Positions 18,004-27,207 of a stretch of DNA of 64,000 nucleotides are shown piece after piece. A program made the position numbers and the translations under genes. Numbering within the stretch: position 1 is the stretch's first letter; each line of letters begins with the position of its first letter. The notes beneath the pieces were generated by a model that saw only the letters and a list, made by a program, of their open reading frames with translations, was not told where the DNA came from and did not search any database. The DNA is from Mobilisporobacter senegalensis (GTDB lineage: Bacteria; Bacillota; Clostridia; Lachnospirales; Lachnospiraceae), in NCBI RefSeq assembly GCF_003752155.1, contig NZ_RJVG01000011.1, forward strand, positions 62,001-126,000, written 5' to 3'.

Positions 18004-19152
18004 ATGCCAGTTATTCCATTAAGACCTTTATTAGAGGCAACAGAAAAATATAATTTCGCATTTGGAGCTTTTAATGTAAATGCTGTAGCTCAGGTGAAAG
18101 CAGCAATTGAAGTTCACGAGATGTTCCGTTCCGCGGCTATACTACAGGGTGCAGATTTAGCAAATGGGTTCATGGGAGGAAGAACAGACTTCTTAAATTC
18201 TACTTTAGAAGATAAAAGAAAAGGTGCAAAAAACATTGGAGATGCAGTTAGAAAATTTGGAGAAAATTCACCCATACCCATTGTGCTGCATCTTGATCAC
18301 GGAAGAGATTTCGACTCTGTAAAAGCGGCAATTGACGGTGGTTATACTTCTGTTATGATTGATGGTTCTTCCCTGCCTTTTAATGAAAATATTGAATTAA
18401 CAAGAGAAGTAGTCAAATATGCACATGCAAGAGGAGTTTCTGTGGAAGGAGAACTTGGTGTTCTTGCCGGTGTGGAGGATCATGTGTTCTCTGAAGCGTC
18501 TACCTATACCAATCCTCTTGATGCGGTTGAATTCTTCCGCAAGACCCAGGTAGATGCTCTTGCAATCTCCTATGGTACAATGCATGGTGCGGTAAAAGGC
18601 AAGAATGTAAAACTAAGAAGAGAAATTGTAATTGCAATTAAAGAATGCTTAAAACATGAGAAAATATTTGGTGTCTTGGTCTCTCATGGTTCTTCTACTG
18701 TACCGAAATATATTGTTGATGAAATCAATGGTTTAGGCGGTGAAATTAAAAATGCAGATGGTATTGCTGTCAGCGAATTAAAGAAAGCCATTGAATGCGG
18801 CATTGGAAAGATCAATGTGGATACCGATATTCGTCTTGCTGTGACCAGAAATCTGAAAGAATTCTTTCAATATAATCCATCCAAAAGGGAAAGTGCTTCC
18901 ATTGGTGGAATCTATCAGTTATTAGAGGAAAAGAAAAATCAAATCGATCCGAGAGCTTTCTTAATTCCAATTATGGACACTGTAATGTATGGTACAATTC
19001 CGGATGATGATGTTGCCGGTATCATCCAATGTGTAGAAAAAGGTGTAAAAGAAGTCATAGGAACTTTAATCGTTGATTTTGGATCTGTTGGCAAGGCTCC
19101 TCTCATTGAATGTGCAACGTTAGAAGATATGATTGAAAGGTATAAAAAGTAA
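18004..19152 (+). CDS. Class II fructose/ketose-bisphosphate aldolase family protein
   Basis: 382 residues; classical class II aldolases have about 285-360. N-terminal PLLEATEKYNFAFGAFNVN is typical. Zinc and catalytic residues are visible in VLHLDHGRD, EGELGVLAG, the loop YGTMHGAVKG and VSHGSS, and the phosphate-binding segment is IGKINVDTDIRLA. A C-terminal extension of some 60 residues after the barrel is unusual. It should cleave a ketose bisphosphate made by the operon's PFK into two trioses; whether the preferred substrate is fructose or another ketose cannot be read from the sequence. Ribosome site AAAGGAAG precedes 18004. Confidence 0.9.
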   Translation: MPVIPLRPLLEATEKYNFAFGAFNVNAVAQVKAAIEVHEMFRSAAILQGADLANGFMGGRTDFLNSTLEDKRKGAKNIGDAVRKFGENSPIPIVLHLDHGRDFDSVKAAIDGGYTSVMIDGSSLPFNENIELTREVVKYAHARGVSVEGELGVLAGVEDHVFSEASTYTNPLDAVEFFRKTQVDALAISYGTMHGAVKGKNVKLRREIVIAIKECLKHEKIFGVLVSHGSSTVPKYIVDEINGLGGEIKNADGIAVSELKKAIECGIGKINVDTDIRLAVTRNLKEFFQYNPSKRESASIGGIYQLLEEKKNQIDPRAFLIPIMDTVMYGTIPDDDVAGIIQCVEKGVKEVIGTLIVDFGSVGKAPLIECATLEDMIERYKK

Positions 19153-19156
19153 TGTT

Positions 19157-20104
19157 ATGAATGGAGAAAAAGAAATATTATTTTTAAACCCTGTCTTTTT
19201 AGAGCAGATATGGGGTGGAAACCGCCTAGCCACAGAATTCCATTATGATACTCCCAGTGAAAGAACAGGCGAATGCTGGGCAGTGAGTGCTCATGAGAAT
19301 GGTGACTGTACCATTGGAAATGGTACCTATAAAGGTGAGTTCTTAAGCACTCTATGGAAGGATCATAGAGAATTATTCGGCAATGTAAAGGGAGACAGAT
19401 TCCCTCTACTCATTAAAATCATTGATGCAAAAGAGGATTTAGCGATTCAGGTCCATCCGGATGATAATTATGCCGGAATACATGAGAATGGATCACTGGG
19501 AAAAGCAGAGTGCTGGTATGTATTAGACTGCAATGAGAATGCTGAAATTATCATTGGTCACAATGCCAGAGATAAAGAAGAATTAATTGAGATGATCCAT
19601 AAGAAAGAATGGAACCGCCTTATTAGAAGGATTCCTGTTAAAAAAGGTGATTTCTTTCAAATTGATCCGGGAACAGTACATGCAATTACAGCAGGTATTT
19701 TAATTCTGGAGACACAGCAAAGCAGTGACATTACATATCGTTTATATGATTTTGACCGTTTAAGCAATGGTGTACCCAGAGAGTTGCATATTGAGAAAAG
19801 CATTGATGTTATAAAAACTCCATATGTAGAAAGAAAATCAGAAAGAATGACAACTAGAGGACCGGGCTGTTTCAAAGAAGGGCTTGTAGAATGTGATTAT
19901 TATTTTGTTGACAAAATAGATATGGACGGAATACAGATCTTTCATAATACAAATCCATTTCTGATTATGAGTGTGTCAGAAGGGAAAGGTACGATCAATC
20001 ATATACCAATTAAAAAAGGTGATCACTTCATCATACCAAATGGTTTGAAAGATTATACACTGGAAGGAAAGCTATCAATTATCATTTCGGGAATCAATAA
20101 ATAG
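19157..20104 (+). CDS. manA: Mannose-6-phosphate isomerase, class I
   Basis: About 315 residues. The Firmicutes-type short ManA is recognised by LNPVFLEQIWGGNRLATEF at the start, GECWAVSAHENG, zinc ligands in IQVHPDD and KAECWYVLD, and the active-site segment PGTVHAITAGILILETQQSS. It interconverts mannose-6-phosphate and fructose-6-phosphate, feeding the PFK. The start is uncertain: ATG at 19157 is chosen, just after the aldolase stop, but an in-frame TTG at 19133 inside the aldolase gene is possible and no strong ribosome site decides. It is the last gene of the operon, followed by a terminator at 20123. Confidence 0.88.
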   Translation: MNGEKEILFLNPVFLEQIWGGNRLATEFHYDTPSERTGECWAVSAHENGDCTIGNGTYKGEFLSTLWKDHRELFGNVKGDRFPLLIKIIDAKEDLAIQVHPDDNYAGIHENGSLGKAECWYVLDCNENAEIIIGHNARDKEELIEMIHKKEWNRLIRRIPVKKGDFFQIDPGTVHAITAGILILETQQSSDITYRLYDFDRLSNGVPRELHIEKSIDVIKTPYVERKSERMTTRGPGCFKEGLVECDYYFVDKIDMDGIQIFHNTNPFLIMSVSEGKGTINHIPIKKGDHFIIPNGLKDYTLEGKLSIIISGINK

Positions 20105-20122
20105 TGAGATTTTCACTACATT

Positions 20123-20152
20123 AAAAAGCGGCATTTTATCTTGCCGCTTTTT
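20123..20152 (+). terminator. Strong Rho-independent terminator of the carbohydrate operon
   Basis: An 11 bp stem AAAAAGCGGCA with its complement, an 8-base loop, and a T-run inside the 3' arm. The loop and stem resemble the core of the long palindrome at 55218-55412. Confidence 0.9.
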
Positions 20153-20217
20153 GTGTATGCATCTATCTGGAACCTGTGATCAAATTATTTTTCCAAGCTA
20201 AGATAAATGAGAATAAC

Positions 20218-20246
20218 TTGAATATAGATGTAAAACATATTACAAT
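20218..20246 (+). promoter_or_regulatory. Sigma-A-type promoter for the aminopeptidase gene
   Basis: TTGAAT at 20218-20223 and TACAAT at 20241-20246 with a 17-base spacer, 40 bases before the start codon. Confidence 0.65.
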
Positions 20247-20285
20247 ATATATAATATAATTAAGAAAAATAAATTGGAGGGTTAT

Positions 20286-21665
20286 ATGAAAGAGAAAACA
20301 GCATGGGAAAAATATGATCATAAGGAATTAAAAAAAGTATTTGAACTTAATGAGGCATATAAAGAATATATTTCTAAATGTAAAACGGAAAGAGAATGTG
20401 TTTTAGAAGCAATTGAAATGGCAGAGGAAAATGGTTATAAGGATTTAGAGGATTATATTAAGAATGGGATCAGTCTAAAACCGGGAGATAAAGTCTATGC
20501 AAATAACATGGATAAAGGAATCGCACTATTCTTAATTGGTGAAAGACCTATGGAGGAAGGACTTAAGATTTTAGGTGCTCATGTGGATTCACCAAGGCTG
20601 GATATTAAACAGAATCCACTATATGAAGATACAGATTTAGCACTTTTAGATACCCATTATTATGGCGGAATCAAGAAGTATCAATGGGTAACACTTCCAT
20701 TAGCCATTCATGGGGTCGTGGTGAAAAAAGATGGTACCAAAATAAATATTGTCATTGGAGAAAAAGAGGATGATCCGGTATTTGGTATCTCTGATCTTTT
20801 AGTTCATCTCGCAGGAGAACAGATGGACAAGAAGGCAAGTAAAGTGGTAGAAGGAGAAGACTTAAATGTATTATTTGGCAGTATGCCGCTAAAAGAGAAA
20901 GAAAAAGATAAGGTAAAACATAATATCCTTGATATATTAAAAAAGGAGTATGATATTGAAGATGATGATTTCATCTCTGCGGAACTAGAAGTAGTTCCGG
21001 CTGGAAAAGCCAGAGACTTCGGACTTGATAGGAGTATGGTCATGGGATATGGTCATGATGACAGAGTCTGCGCCTATACATCCTTAGCTGCAATGCTTAA
21101 ATTAGACAGTACAGACAGAACCTGTGTCTGCTTATTAGTAGATAAGGAAGAAGTGGGAAGTATGGGAGCAACTGGCATGAAATCAAGATTTTTTGAGAAT
21201 ACAGTTGCTGAAATCATTAACCTTGTTGGTGATTATTCTGAACTTAAACTAAGAAGAACTCTAAAGAATTCTAAGATGCTCTCTTCAGATGTAAGTGCTG
21301 CTTTTGATCCAAACTATGCAATGGTAAATGAAAAGAAGAATTCTGCTTATATGGGAAAAGGACTGGTATTTAATAAGTATACAGGTGCCAGAGGAAAGGC
21401 AGGATGCAATGATGCCAATCCTGAATTTATGGCAGAATTAAGAAATATCCTTGAGAAGCATAATGTAACTTATCAAACGGCTGAGCTTGGTAAAGTAGAT
21501 CAGGGCGGCGGTGGTACAATCGCATATATTCTGGCAGAATACGGCATGGAGGTAATTGACTGTGGTGTACCTGTACAGAATATGCATGCGCCTTGGGAAG
21601 TAATAAGTAAAATTGATGTTTATGAAACTATGAATGGATATAGTGCATTTCTTATTGAAGCTTAA
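20286..21665 (+). CDS. M18-family aminopeptidase
   Basis: 459 residues from the ATG at 20286, which has GGAGG six bases upstream; an in-frame TTG at 20274 is less likely. Family M18 signatures: LGAHVDSPRLDIKQNP with zinc ligands His and Asp, YGGIKKYQWV, GHDDRVCAYT with a bridging Asp, and DKEEVGSMGATG with the catalytic Glu pair. The zinc histidine near the end lies in PVQNMHAPWE. It is a cytoplasmic metallo-aminopeptidase, probably in peptide turnover. It starts a new transcription unit with a visible promoter and is followed 18 bases later by the DUF1015 gene. Confidence 0.92.
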   Translation: MKEKTAWEKYDHKELKKVFELNEAYKEYISKCKTERECVLEAIEMAEENGYKDLEDYIKNGISLKPGDKVYANNMDKGIALFLIGERPMEEGLKILGAHVDSPRLDIKQNPLYEDTDLALLDTHYYGGIKKYQWVTLPLAIHGVVVKKDGTKINIVIGEKEDDPVFGISDLLVHLAGEQMDKKASKVVEGEDLNVLFGSMPLKEKEKDKVKHNILDILKKEYDIEDDDFISAELEVVPAGKARDFGLDRSMVMGYGHDDRVCAYTSLAAMLKLDSTDRTCVCLLVDKEEVGSMGATGMKSRFFENTVAEIINLVGDYSELKLRRTLKNSKMLSSDVSAAFDPNYAMVNEKKNSAYMGKGLVFNKYTGARGKAGCNDANPEFMAELRNILEKHNVTYQTAELGKVDQGGGGTIAYILAEYGMEVIDCGVPVQNMHAPWEVISKIDVYETMNGYSAFLIEA

Positions 21666-21683
21666 AGCTGGGAGGAACAAAAG

Positions 21684-22931
21684 ATGGCAACAATAAAACC
21701 ATTTCCATGTATCAGGCCGGATGCTAAGGTGGTTCACAGAGTAGCAGCTCTTCCATACGATGTATATGATCGTATGGAGGCAAAAGCTGAATTTCTAAAA
21801 GAGCCTTTATCTTTTATAAAAATAGATCGGCCTGAAATACAGTTTGACGATAGTGTAGATACCTATGATGAAAAAGTATATGATAAAGCGAAAGAGACAT
21901 TGGAAGCAATGCTCGAAGAAGGAATCTTTATAAATGATCAGGAAGCAGGCTATTATATCTACGAACTAATTATGGATGGACGTTCTCAAACGGGCATTGC
22001 TGCCTGTTCTTCTATCGATGATTATCTGGATAATATAATCAAAAAACATGAGAATACAAGAGAAGAGAAGGAAATGGACCGCATTCATCATGTGGATCGG
22101 ACAAATGCCCATACAGGTCCAATTTTTCTTGCATATCGCAGGAATCAGATAATCAGTAATGTGGTAGCCGAAGTGAAAAAAGAACAGCCATTATATAGTT
22201 TTAAAGCAGTAGATGGTGTTTGTCATAATGTATGGAAGATAAATAAGAAAGAGCAAATGGATACCGTATATGATACCTTTGCAAAGATGGATAGTATTTA
22301 CATAGCAGATGGCCATCATAGAGCAGCATCTGCAGTGAAAGTGGGATTAAAAAGAAGAAGTGAAAATAAAGATTATATAGGAGAAGAAGAATTCAACTTC
22401 TTTTTGTCGGTACTCTTTCCGGATGACCAGCTCATGATCATGTCTTACAACAGGGCAGTAACAGATCTGAACGGACTTACTGTTAATGAATTTACTGATA
22501 AAGTAAAGGTTGATTTTGAAATGGAATTTCTGGGTAAGAAGTCTTTTTTACCAGATGAAAAGGCGAACTTTGGAATGTATCTGGGGGGTAATTGGTATAA
22601 ACTTACAGCGAAGGAATCTTTAAGAAGGATTGAGGATTCAGTAAAAAGCCTTGATGTTTCATTACTTCAAGATTACATATTAAGACCAATCCTTAATATT
22701 CAAGATCCCCGTACGGATAAAAGAATTGATTTTATTGGTGGAATCAGGGGATTGAGTGAATTAGAAAAAAGAGTGAATGAGAATATGGCGGTGGCTTTTT
22801 CTATGTATCCGACATCGATTCAGGAACTATTTACTGTTGCAGATGAAGGTAAATTGATGCCTCCTAAATCAACATGGTTTGAACCAAAACTTAGAAGTGG
22901 AATTTTCATACACAAACTATCTGATGAATAA
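21684..22931 (+). CDS. DUF1015-family protein
   Basis: 415 residues, full length for this family. Conserved segments seen: ATIKPFPCIRP at the start, ALPYDVYD, the central HHVDRTNAHTGPIFLAYR and IADGHHRAASA. The family is widespread in anaerobic bacteria; members have been linked by annotation to serine kinase-like or phosphoserine-related roles, but I know of no firm function. It contains no membrane segments and should be cytoplasmic. GGGAGG precedes the start and it is co-transcribed with the aminopeptidase gene. Confidence 0.88.
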   Translation: MATIKPFPCIRPDAKVVHRVAALPYDVYDRMEAKAEFLKEPLSFIKIDRPEIQFDDSVDTYDEKVYDKAKETLEAMLEEGIFINDQEAGYYIYELIMDGRSQTGIAACSSIDDYLDNIIKKHENTREEKEMDRIHHVDRTNAHTGPIFLAYRRNQIISNVVAEVKKEQPLYSFKAVDGVCHNVWKINKKEQMDTVYDTFAKMDSIYIADGHHRAASAVKVGLKRRSENKDYIGEEEFNFFLSVLFPDDQLMIMSYNRAVTDLNGLTVNEFTDKVKVDFEMEFLGKKSFLPDEKANFGMYLGGNWYKLTAKESLRRIEDSVKSLDVSLLQDYILRPILNIQDPRTDKRIDFIGGIRGLSELEKRVNENMAVAFSMYPTSIQELFTVADEGKLMPPKSTWFEPKLRSGIFIHKLSDE

Positions 22932-22954
22932 AAGAAATAAGGAGATTAAAATAT

Positions 22955-23608
22955 ATGAGTAGTTTCTTTAACCTGGACAATCCAATCTTTACATTCCTGG
23001 GAAAATTATTTGATATCATGGTCCTTAGTTTAGTATATATTATCTGCTGCATTCCGGTCATTACAATAGGATCTGCAACAACAGCACTTTACTATACGAT
23101 CGTTAAAGTAATACGTAAGAATCGCGGTTATTTAATGAAAGAGTTTTTCCGCTCATTTAAAGAGAATTTTAAAATAGGTACTATTTCATGGATATTTATA
23201 TTATTATTTAGTTTGATTCTTTATGTAAATAATCAAATAACACAGCAAATGGAAGGAACGATGGGAGTTGTCCTTTATTATACCTATCGTAGTGCAGCAA
23301 TATTAATATTAATAACGACATTGTATTTATTCCCTGTACTTTCAAGGTTCCAATTAGGTGTATGGCAATTGTTTAAGACTTCATTTTTCTTATCTATCAA
23401 ACATTTGCCGTCTACAATATTACTCGTATTATTAGCCGTAATATTTGGATTGGCTTCTTATCTGACCATAATATTAATTTTATTTGCACCTGCACTCTGT
23501 CTATATGTTTCTTCCTTCTTATTAGAGAGAGTATTTAAGAAATATATACCAAAACAGGATGAAAGCGAATTTGGAGAATCAAAATTGGATCAATGGTATC
23601 TTGATTAA
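22955..23608 (+). CDS. DUF624 (YesL-type) membrane protein
   Basis: 217 residues with about five hydrophobic helices. The N-terminus, NLDNPIFTFLGKLFDIMVLS then CCIPVITIGSATTALYYTI, is the standard opening of the YesL/DUF624 family. In other Firmicutes such genes often sit beside sugar transporters or glycan-degradation genes, but their role is unknown. Here it lies 23 bases after the DUF1015 gene and upstream of the glycogen branching enzyme. Ribosome site AAGGAG is visible. Confidence 0.88.
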   Translation: MSSFFNLDNPIFTFLGKLFDIMVLSLVYIICCIPVITIGSATTALYYTIVKVIRKNRGYLMKEFFRSFKENFKIGTISWIFILLFSLILYVNNQITQQMEGTMGVVLYYTYRSAAILILITTLYLFPVLSRFQLGVWQLFKTSFFLSIKHLPSTILLVLLAVIFGLASYLTIILILFAPALCLYVSSFLLERVFKKYIPKQDESEFGESKLDQWYLD

Positions 23609-23695
23609 ATTACTCTTGTCATGATTTTGGAAAAATGTTACAATACCCTGGTGACAAAAAAACGGATTTCGTATATTAGATTGGGAGGTTTACGT

Positions 23696-25966
23696 ATGGA
23701 CGATAAACTATATAATTTATGTAATTGGGCCGATATTGAGACTCTGGTGTATTCAGAACATGATAATCCACATAATTTATTAGGTGCACATATAACAAAT
23801 GATGGAATATTAATAAATACATTTATGCCAACAGCATTACAGGTAGTAGTAAAATTAATTGATACCAATGATGAATATCCAATGGAGTTAGTGGATAAGG
23901 AAGGTTTTTTTGCTGTTTTAATTCCAGGGAAGAAGATTAAAAAGTATAAGTATCTTGTTACTTATGACAATCATACGAAAGAAGAAATTGTTGATCCGTA
24001 TAATTTTGAACCAGTTATAGATGCTGTGGATATAACGAAATTCTCCAGCGGAATTCATTATACTATCTATGATAAATTAGGTTCTCATATAATGGAGATT
24101 AATGGTATACAAGGAGTTTTATTTGCTGTTTGGGCACCGAATGCAGTAAGAGTCAGCGTAGTAGGTGATTTTAATTTATGGGATGGCAGAAGACATCCTA
24201 TGAGGAGATTAGAAGATTCAGGTATCTTTGAGTTATTTATTCCCAACTTAAAACCGGGAGAAATCTATAAATATGAAGTCAAGATTAAGGGTGATTTAAC
24301 TGTTTTAAAAGCAGATCCCTATGGTTATCATGCAGAACTCAGACCGGCAACAGCATCAAAGATCTATGATATTGATCAATTTGTCTGGGAAGATAAAGAG
24401 TGGCTGGTGAATCGTAAAAAAACAGATGTGGAAAACGAGCCTGTGTTAATCTATGAAGTTCATCTTGGATCATGGAAAAAGCCCCAGGATGACAGGGAAT
24501 TCTATAATTATAGGGAACTGGCTCCAATGTTATATAATTATATGAAAGAAATGGGATATACCCATGTAGAATTATTACCAATCATGGAACATCCACTGGA
24601 TGCATCCTGGGGGTACCAGGTAACTGGATACTATGCACCCACATCAAGATATGGCACACCTGATGATTTTATGTATTTTGTTAATTATATGCATAAAAAA
24701 GGGATTGGTGTGATACTTGACTGGGTGCCGGCCCATTTCCCAAGAGATACTTTTGGGTTAGCTAATTTTGATGGAACTTGTCTTTATGAACACCTTGATC
24801 CAAGAAAGGGAAGTCATCCTCACTGGGGAACTTTGATCTATAATTACGGAAGGCCTCAGGTATCCAATTTCCTGATAGCCAATGCTTTGTTTTGGACAGA
24901 AAAATATCATATCGATGGGATTAGAATGGATGCAGTTGCTTCCATGCTTTATCTGGATTATGGGAAGAAAGATGGAGAATGGGTTGCAAACATGTATGGC
25001 GGTAATGAAAATTTAGAAGCTGTAGAATTGCTGAAACATCTTAACTCCATTTTCCTGCAAAGAGAAGATGGTGCCCTTTTGATCGCTGAGGAATCAACAG
25101 CATGGCCTAAGGTGACAAAATCAGTGGAAGATGGAGGGTTAGGATTTCATTTTAAATGGAATATGGGATGGATGAATGACTTCATCAATTATATGAAATG
25201 TGATCCATTATTTCGGAAAGGACGCCAAAGAGAACTTATTTTCAGCATGATTTATGCATATAGTGAAAAGTTTGTATTAGTTCTTTCTCATGATGAAGTG
25301 GTTCATGGGAAAGGTTCCATGATCAATAAGATGCCTGGAGATGAAAAGCTTAAGTTTGATAATCTTAGGGTCGCCTATGGCTATATGATGGCTCATCCAG
25401 GGAAAAAATTATTATTTATGGGACAGGATATCGCCCAGATTTCTGAATGGAATGAAAATGAAAGTATACAATGGCAGCTATTGGAATTGGAGAAACATAT
25501 TCAGATGAAAGAATATGTAAAGGCTCTCAATCGGTTATATAATGATTATCGTGCATTTTATCTTCTTGACAATGATTGCGATGGATTTGAGTGGATCAAT
25601 AATATGGATGCGGACAGAAGTATTGTAGCGTTTCTTCGTAAGACAGACCGGCTGGAAGAGACATTACTTATTGTATGTAATTTTACACCAAATCCATATA
25701 AAAACTATAAGGTAGGAGTACCATTTAAAGGAAAATATAAAGAAACTTTTAATAGTGATAAAGAAATCTTTGGAGGAAGCGGCAATGTGAATCCAAGATT
25801 AAAACAATCGAAAGAAGAGGAAGTGGATGATAGGCCGAATTCAATAAGTATTACGGTTCCGCCACTTGGAATTTCTGTATTTACATGTACACCAATTGAG
25901 GATGCAGTAAAGAAAACAACAAAGACCAGAATGAAAAAGAGTAAAGATAAAAAAGATATAATTTAA
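23696..25966 (+). CDS. glgB: 1,4-alpha-glucan (glycogen) branching enzyme
   Basis: 756 residues from the ATG at 23696, preceded by GGGAGG; the frame stays open upstream to 23621 without a ribosome site. Domains in order: an N-terminal beta-sandwich (1-110), a CBM48-type module with FAVWAPNAVRVSVVGDFN (about 145-165), a GH13 barrel with YEVHLGSW, and a C-terminal beta domain. Catalytic residues are the Asp in GIRMDAVASM (about 411), the Glu in LIAEESTAW (about 465) and the Asp in LSHDEVVHG (about 532). It forms alpha-1,6 branches in glycogen. No other glg gene is in the window. The Lys-rich C-terminal tail is unusual. Confidence 0.95.
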   Translation: MDDKLYNLCNWADIETLVYSEHDNPHNLLGAHITNDGILINTFMPTALQVVVKLIDTNDEYPMELVDKEGFFAVLIPGKKIKKYKYLVTYDNHTKEEIVDPYNFEPVIDAVDITKFSSGIHYTIYDKLGSHIMEINGIQGVLFAVWAPNAVRVSVVGDFNLWDGRRHPMRRLEDSGIFELFIPNLKPGEIYKYEVKIKGDLTVLKADPYGYHAELRPATASKIYDIDQFVWEDKEWLVNRKKTDVENEPVLIYEVHLGSWKKPQDDREFYNYRELAPMLYNYMKEMGYTHVELLPIMEHPLDASWGYQVTGYYAPTSRYGTPDDFMYFVNYMHKKGIGVILDWVPAHFPRDTFGLANFDGTCLYEHLDPRKGSHPHWGTLIYNYGRPQVSNFLIANALFWTEKYHIDGIRMDAVASMLYLDYGKKDGEWVANMYGGNENLEAVELLKHLNSIFLQREDGALLIAEESTAWPKVTKSVEDGGLGFHFKWNMGWMNDFINYMKCDPLFRKGRQRELIFSMIYAYSEKFVLVLSHDEVVHGKGSMINKMPGDEKLKFDNLRVAYGYMMAHPGKKLLFMGQDIAQISEWNENESIQWQLLELEKHIQMKEYVKALNRLYNDYRAFYLLDNDCDGFEWINNMDADRSIVAFLRKTDRLEETLLIVCNFTPNPYKNYKVGVPFKGKYKETFNSDKEIFGGSGNVNPRLKQSKEEEVDDRPNSISITVPPLGISVFTCTPIEDAVKKTTKTRMKKSKDKKDII

Positions 25967-25999
25967 TTCACAGAGTCATATTATGGAGAGGATTTTCAT

Positions 26000-26905
26000 A
26001 TGAATATACGAAACTTTCTAACAGTGGGTGAGGAAACAATGCAAGATCCTAAAGAAACACTGAATGAAATGAAAGAGTTGAATCCGGAAAAAATACTAAA
26101 TGAGATTGAAAAATTGATACCAAAGGCAATTCAGTATGGTATGCTGATTCTTCTGGCAATTATAGTCTATTTTATCGGCAGGAAAATTTTAAAACTGATT
26201 ATTAAGCTTGTAGAAAAATCAGTAAAGCGCACCAATATGGAACAAAGTGTTGCAGGTTTTCTGATAGCAGTAGTAAGAGTAGTACTGCACGCTGTACTTA
26301 TCATTATGATAGTCAGTATGATAGGAGTCGATACCAGTTCTTTAGTGGCTTTAGTTGGTTCTGCAGGTTTAGCAGTCGGCCTGGCACTTCAAGGAAGCTT
26401 ATCTAATTTTGCCGGCGGCGTTTTAATCCTTTTAATGAAACCATTTCGTGCAGGAGATTATATAATCACAGATACTTATGAAGGTGTTGTATCGTCTATT
26501 GATATATTCTATACCAGATTGATTACCGGTGATAACAGAATGGTCGTAATACCCAATGGTACCCTCTCCAATTCTAATATAATCAATGTGACCAATGAAC
26601 CCATAAGACGGTTAGACTTCTTCATAGCAATTGATTATAAGGAAGATATGAATAAAGTAAGAGAAATTTTACTTAAGATAATTAACCGGGAAGAATTAGT
26701 AAAAAAGGATTCGGAAGTTCATATTTTTATTAATAATTTTGACCAGGGTTCTATATCTCTGGGTGTAAGGCTATGGGTCAATACAGATGATTACTGGATT
26801 GTAAAATGTAATATATTTGAGGCAATAAAAAAAGCATTTGACGAAAATAATATCCAGATTCCATATAATAAGATGGATATTATGCTTACAGATAACAGAA
26901 ATTAA
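26000..26905 (+). CDS. Small-conductance mechanosensitive channel (MscS family)
   Basis: 301 residues. A short N-terminal amphipathic region is followed by three helices: about 48-70, 90-110 and the pore helix SAGLAVGLALQGSLSNFAGG, the glycine/alanine-rich MscS TM3. Then come the beta domain (KPFRAGDYI, NGTLSNSNIINVT) and an alpha/beta C-terminus. It should open under membrane tension and release solutes on osmotic downshift. Ribosome site GAGAGGA precedes 26000. It is the last gene before a 490-base intergenic stretch. Confidence 0.93.
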   Translation: MNIRNFLTVGEETMQDPKETLNEMKELNPEKILNEIEKLIPKAIQYGMLILLAIIVYFIGRKILKLIIKLVEKSVKRTNMEQSVAGFLIAVVRVVLHAVLIIMIVSMIGVDTSSLVALVGSAGLAVGLALQGSLSNFAGGVLILLMKPFRAGDYIITDTYEGVVSSIDIFYTRLITGDNRMVVIPNGTLSNSNIINVTNEPIRRLDFFIAIDYKEDMNKVREILLKIINREELVKKDSEVHIFINNFDQGSISLGVRLWVNTDDYWIVKCNIFEAIKKAFDENNIQIPYNKMDIMLTDNRN

Positions 26906-27109
26906 ATAAAAATACTAATGGTATTGATTAATTTAATTAATAAATATGAGTTAAATAAGTAATTTTATAAATCGGATTATGGATAAAATATTGTCACAGT
27001 CTTAATTTAATTATATATATTGATATTATAATTAATAAATTAAGGTTATACTCTTCAATTTACTTCGGAAATAACAAAACAGTAATTATTAAAAAAAAAG
27101 CTTTTCTTT
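26906..27109. other. A/T-rich spacer without a recognisable gene
   Basis: No frame with a ribosome site and no strong hairpin was seen here; the sequence is mainly A/T tracts. It forms the first part of the 515-base gap before the glutamine synthetase gene. The rest of the gap is described in the next three entries. Confidence 0.6.
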
Positions 27110-27138
27110 TTGAATAAAACATGGTATTTTACTTATAG
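27110..27138 (+). promoter_or_regulatory. Possible promoter upstream of glutamine synthetase
   Basis: TTGAAT at 27110-27115 and TTATAG at 27133-27138 with a 17-base spacer. A transcript from here would meet the hairpin at 27162 almost at once. The -10 box is poor. Confidence 0.35.
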
Positions 27139-27161
27139 ACGAAAAGTAAGTCGTTTGGAGC

Positions 27162-27195
27162 AAAGGTGTTCTCAAGGTAATTGAGGACACCTTTT
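27162..27195 (+). terminator. Leader terminator (attenuator) upstream of glutamine synthetase
   Basis: A 14 bp stem (one G-T pair), AAAGGTGTTCTCAA with TTGAGGACACCTTT, loop GGTAA, followed by TT. A smaller stem, TTACTT/AAGTAA, lies just upstream (about 27129-27150). No gene ends here: the preceding gene stops 257 bases earlier. It is best read as a conditional terminator in the leader of the glutamine synthetase mRNA, or the end of a small RNA. Confidence 0.6.
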
Positions 27196-27207
27196 TCAAT
27201 AATATTG

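Noticed and set aside
18000-20104. Sulfoquinovose (sulfo-EMP) pathway
   Set aside because: The Ssu-type importer plus kinase and aldolase suggested it, but there is no sulfoquinovosidase, isomerase or sulfolactaldehyde reductase/dehydrogenase, and NagA/NagB point to amino sugars.
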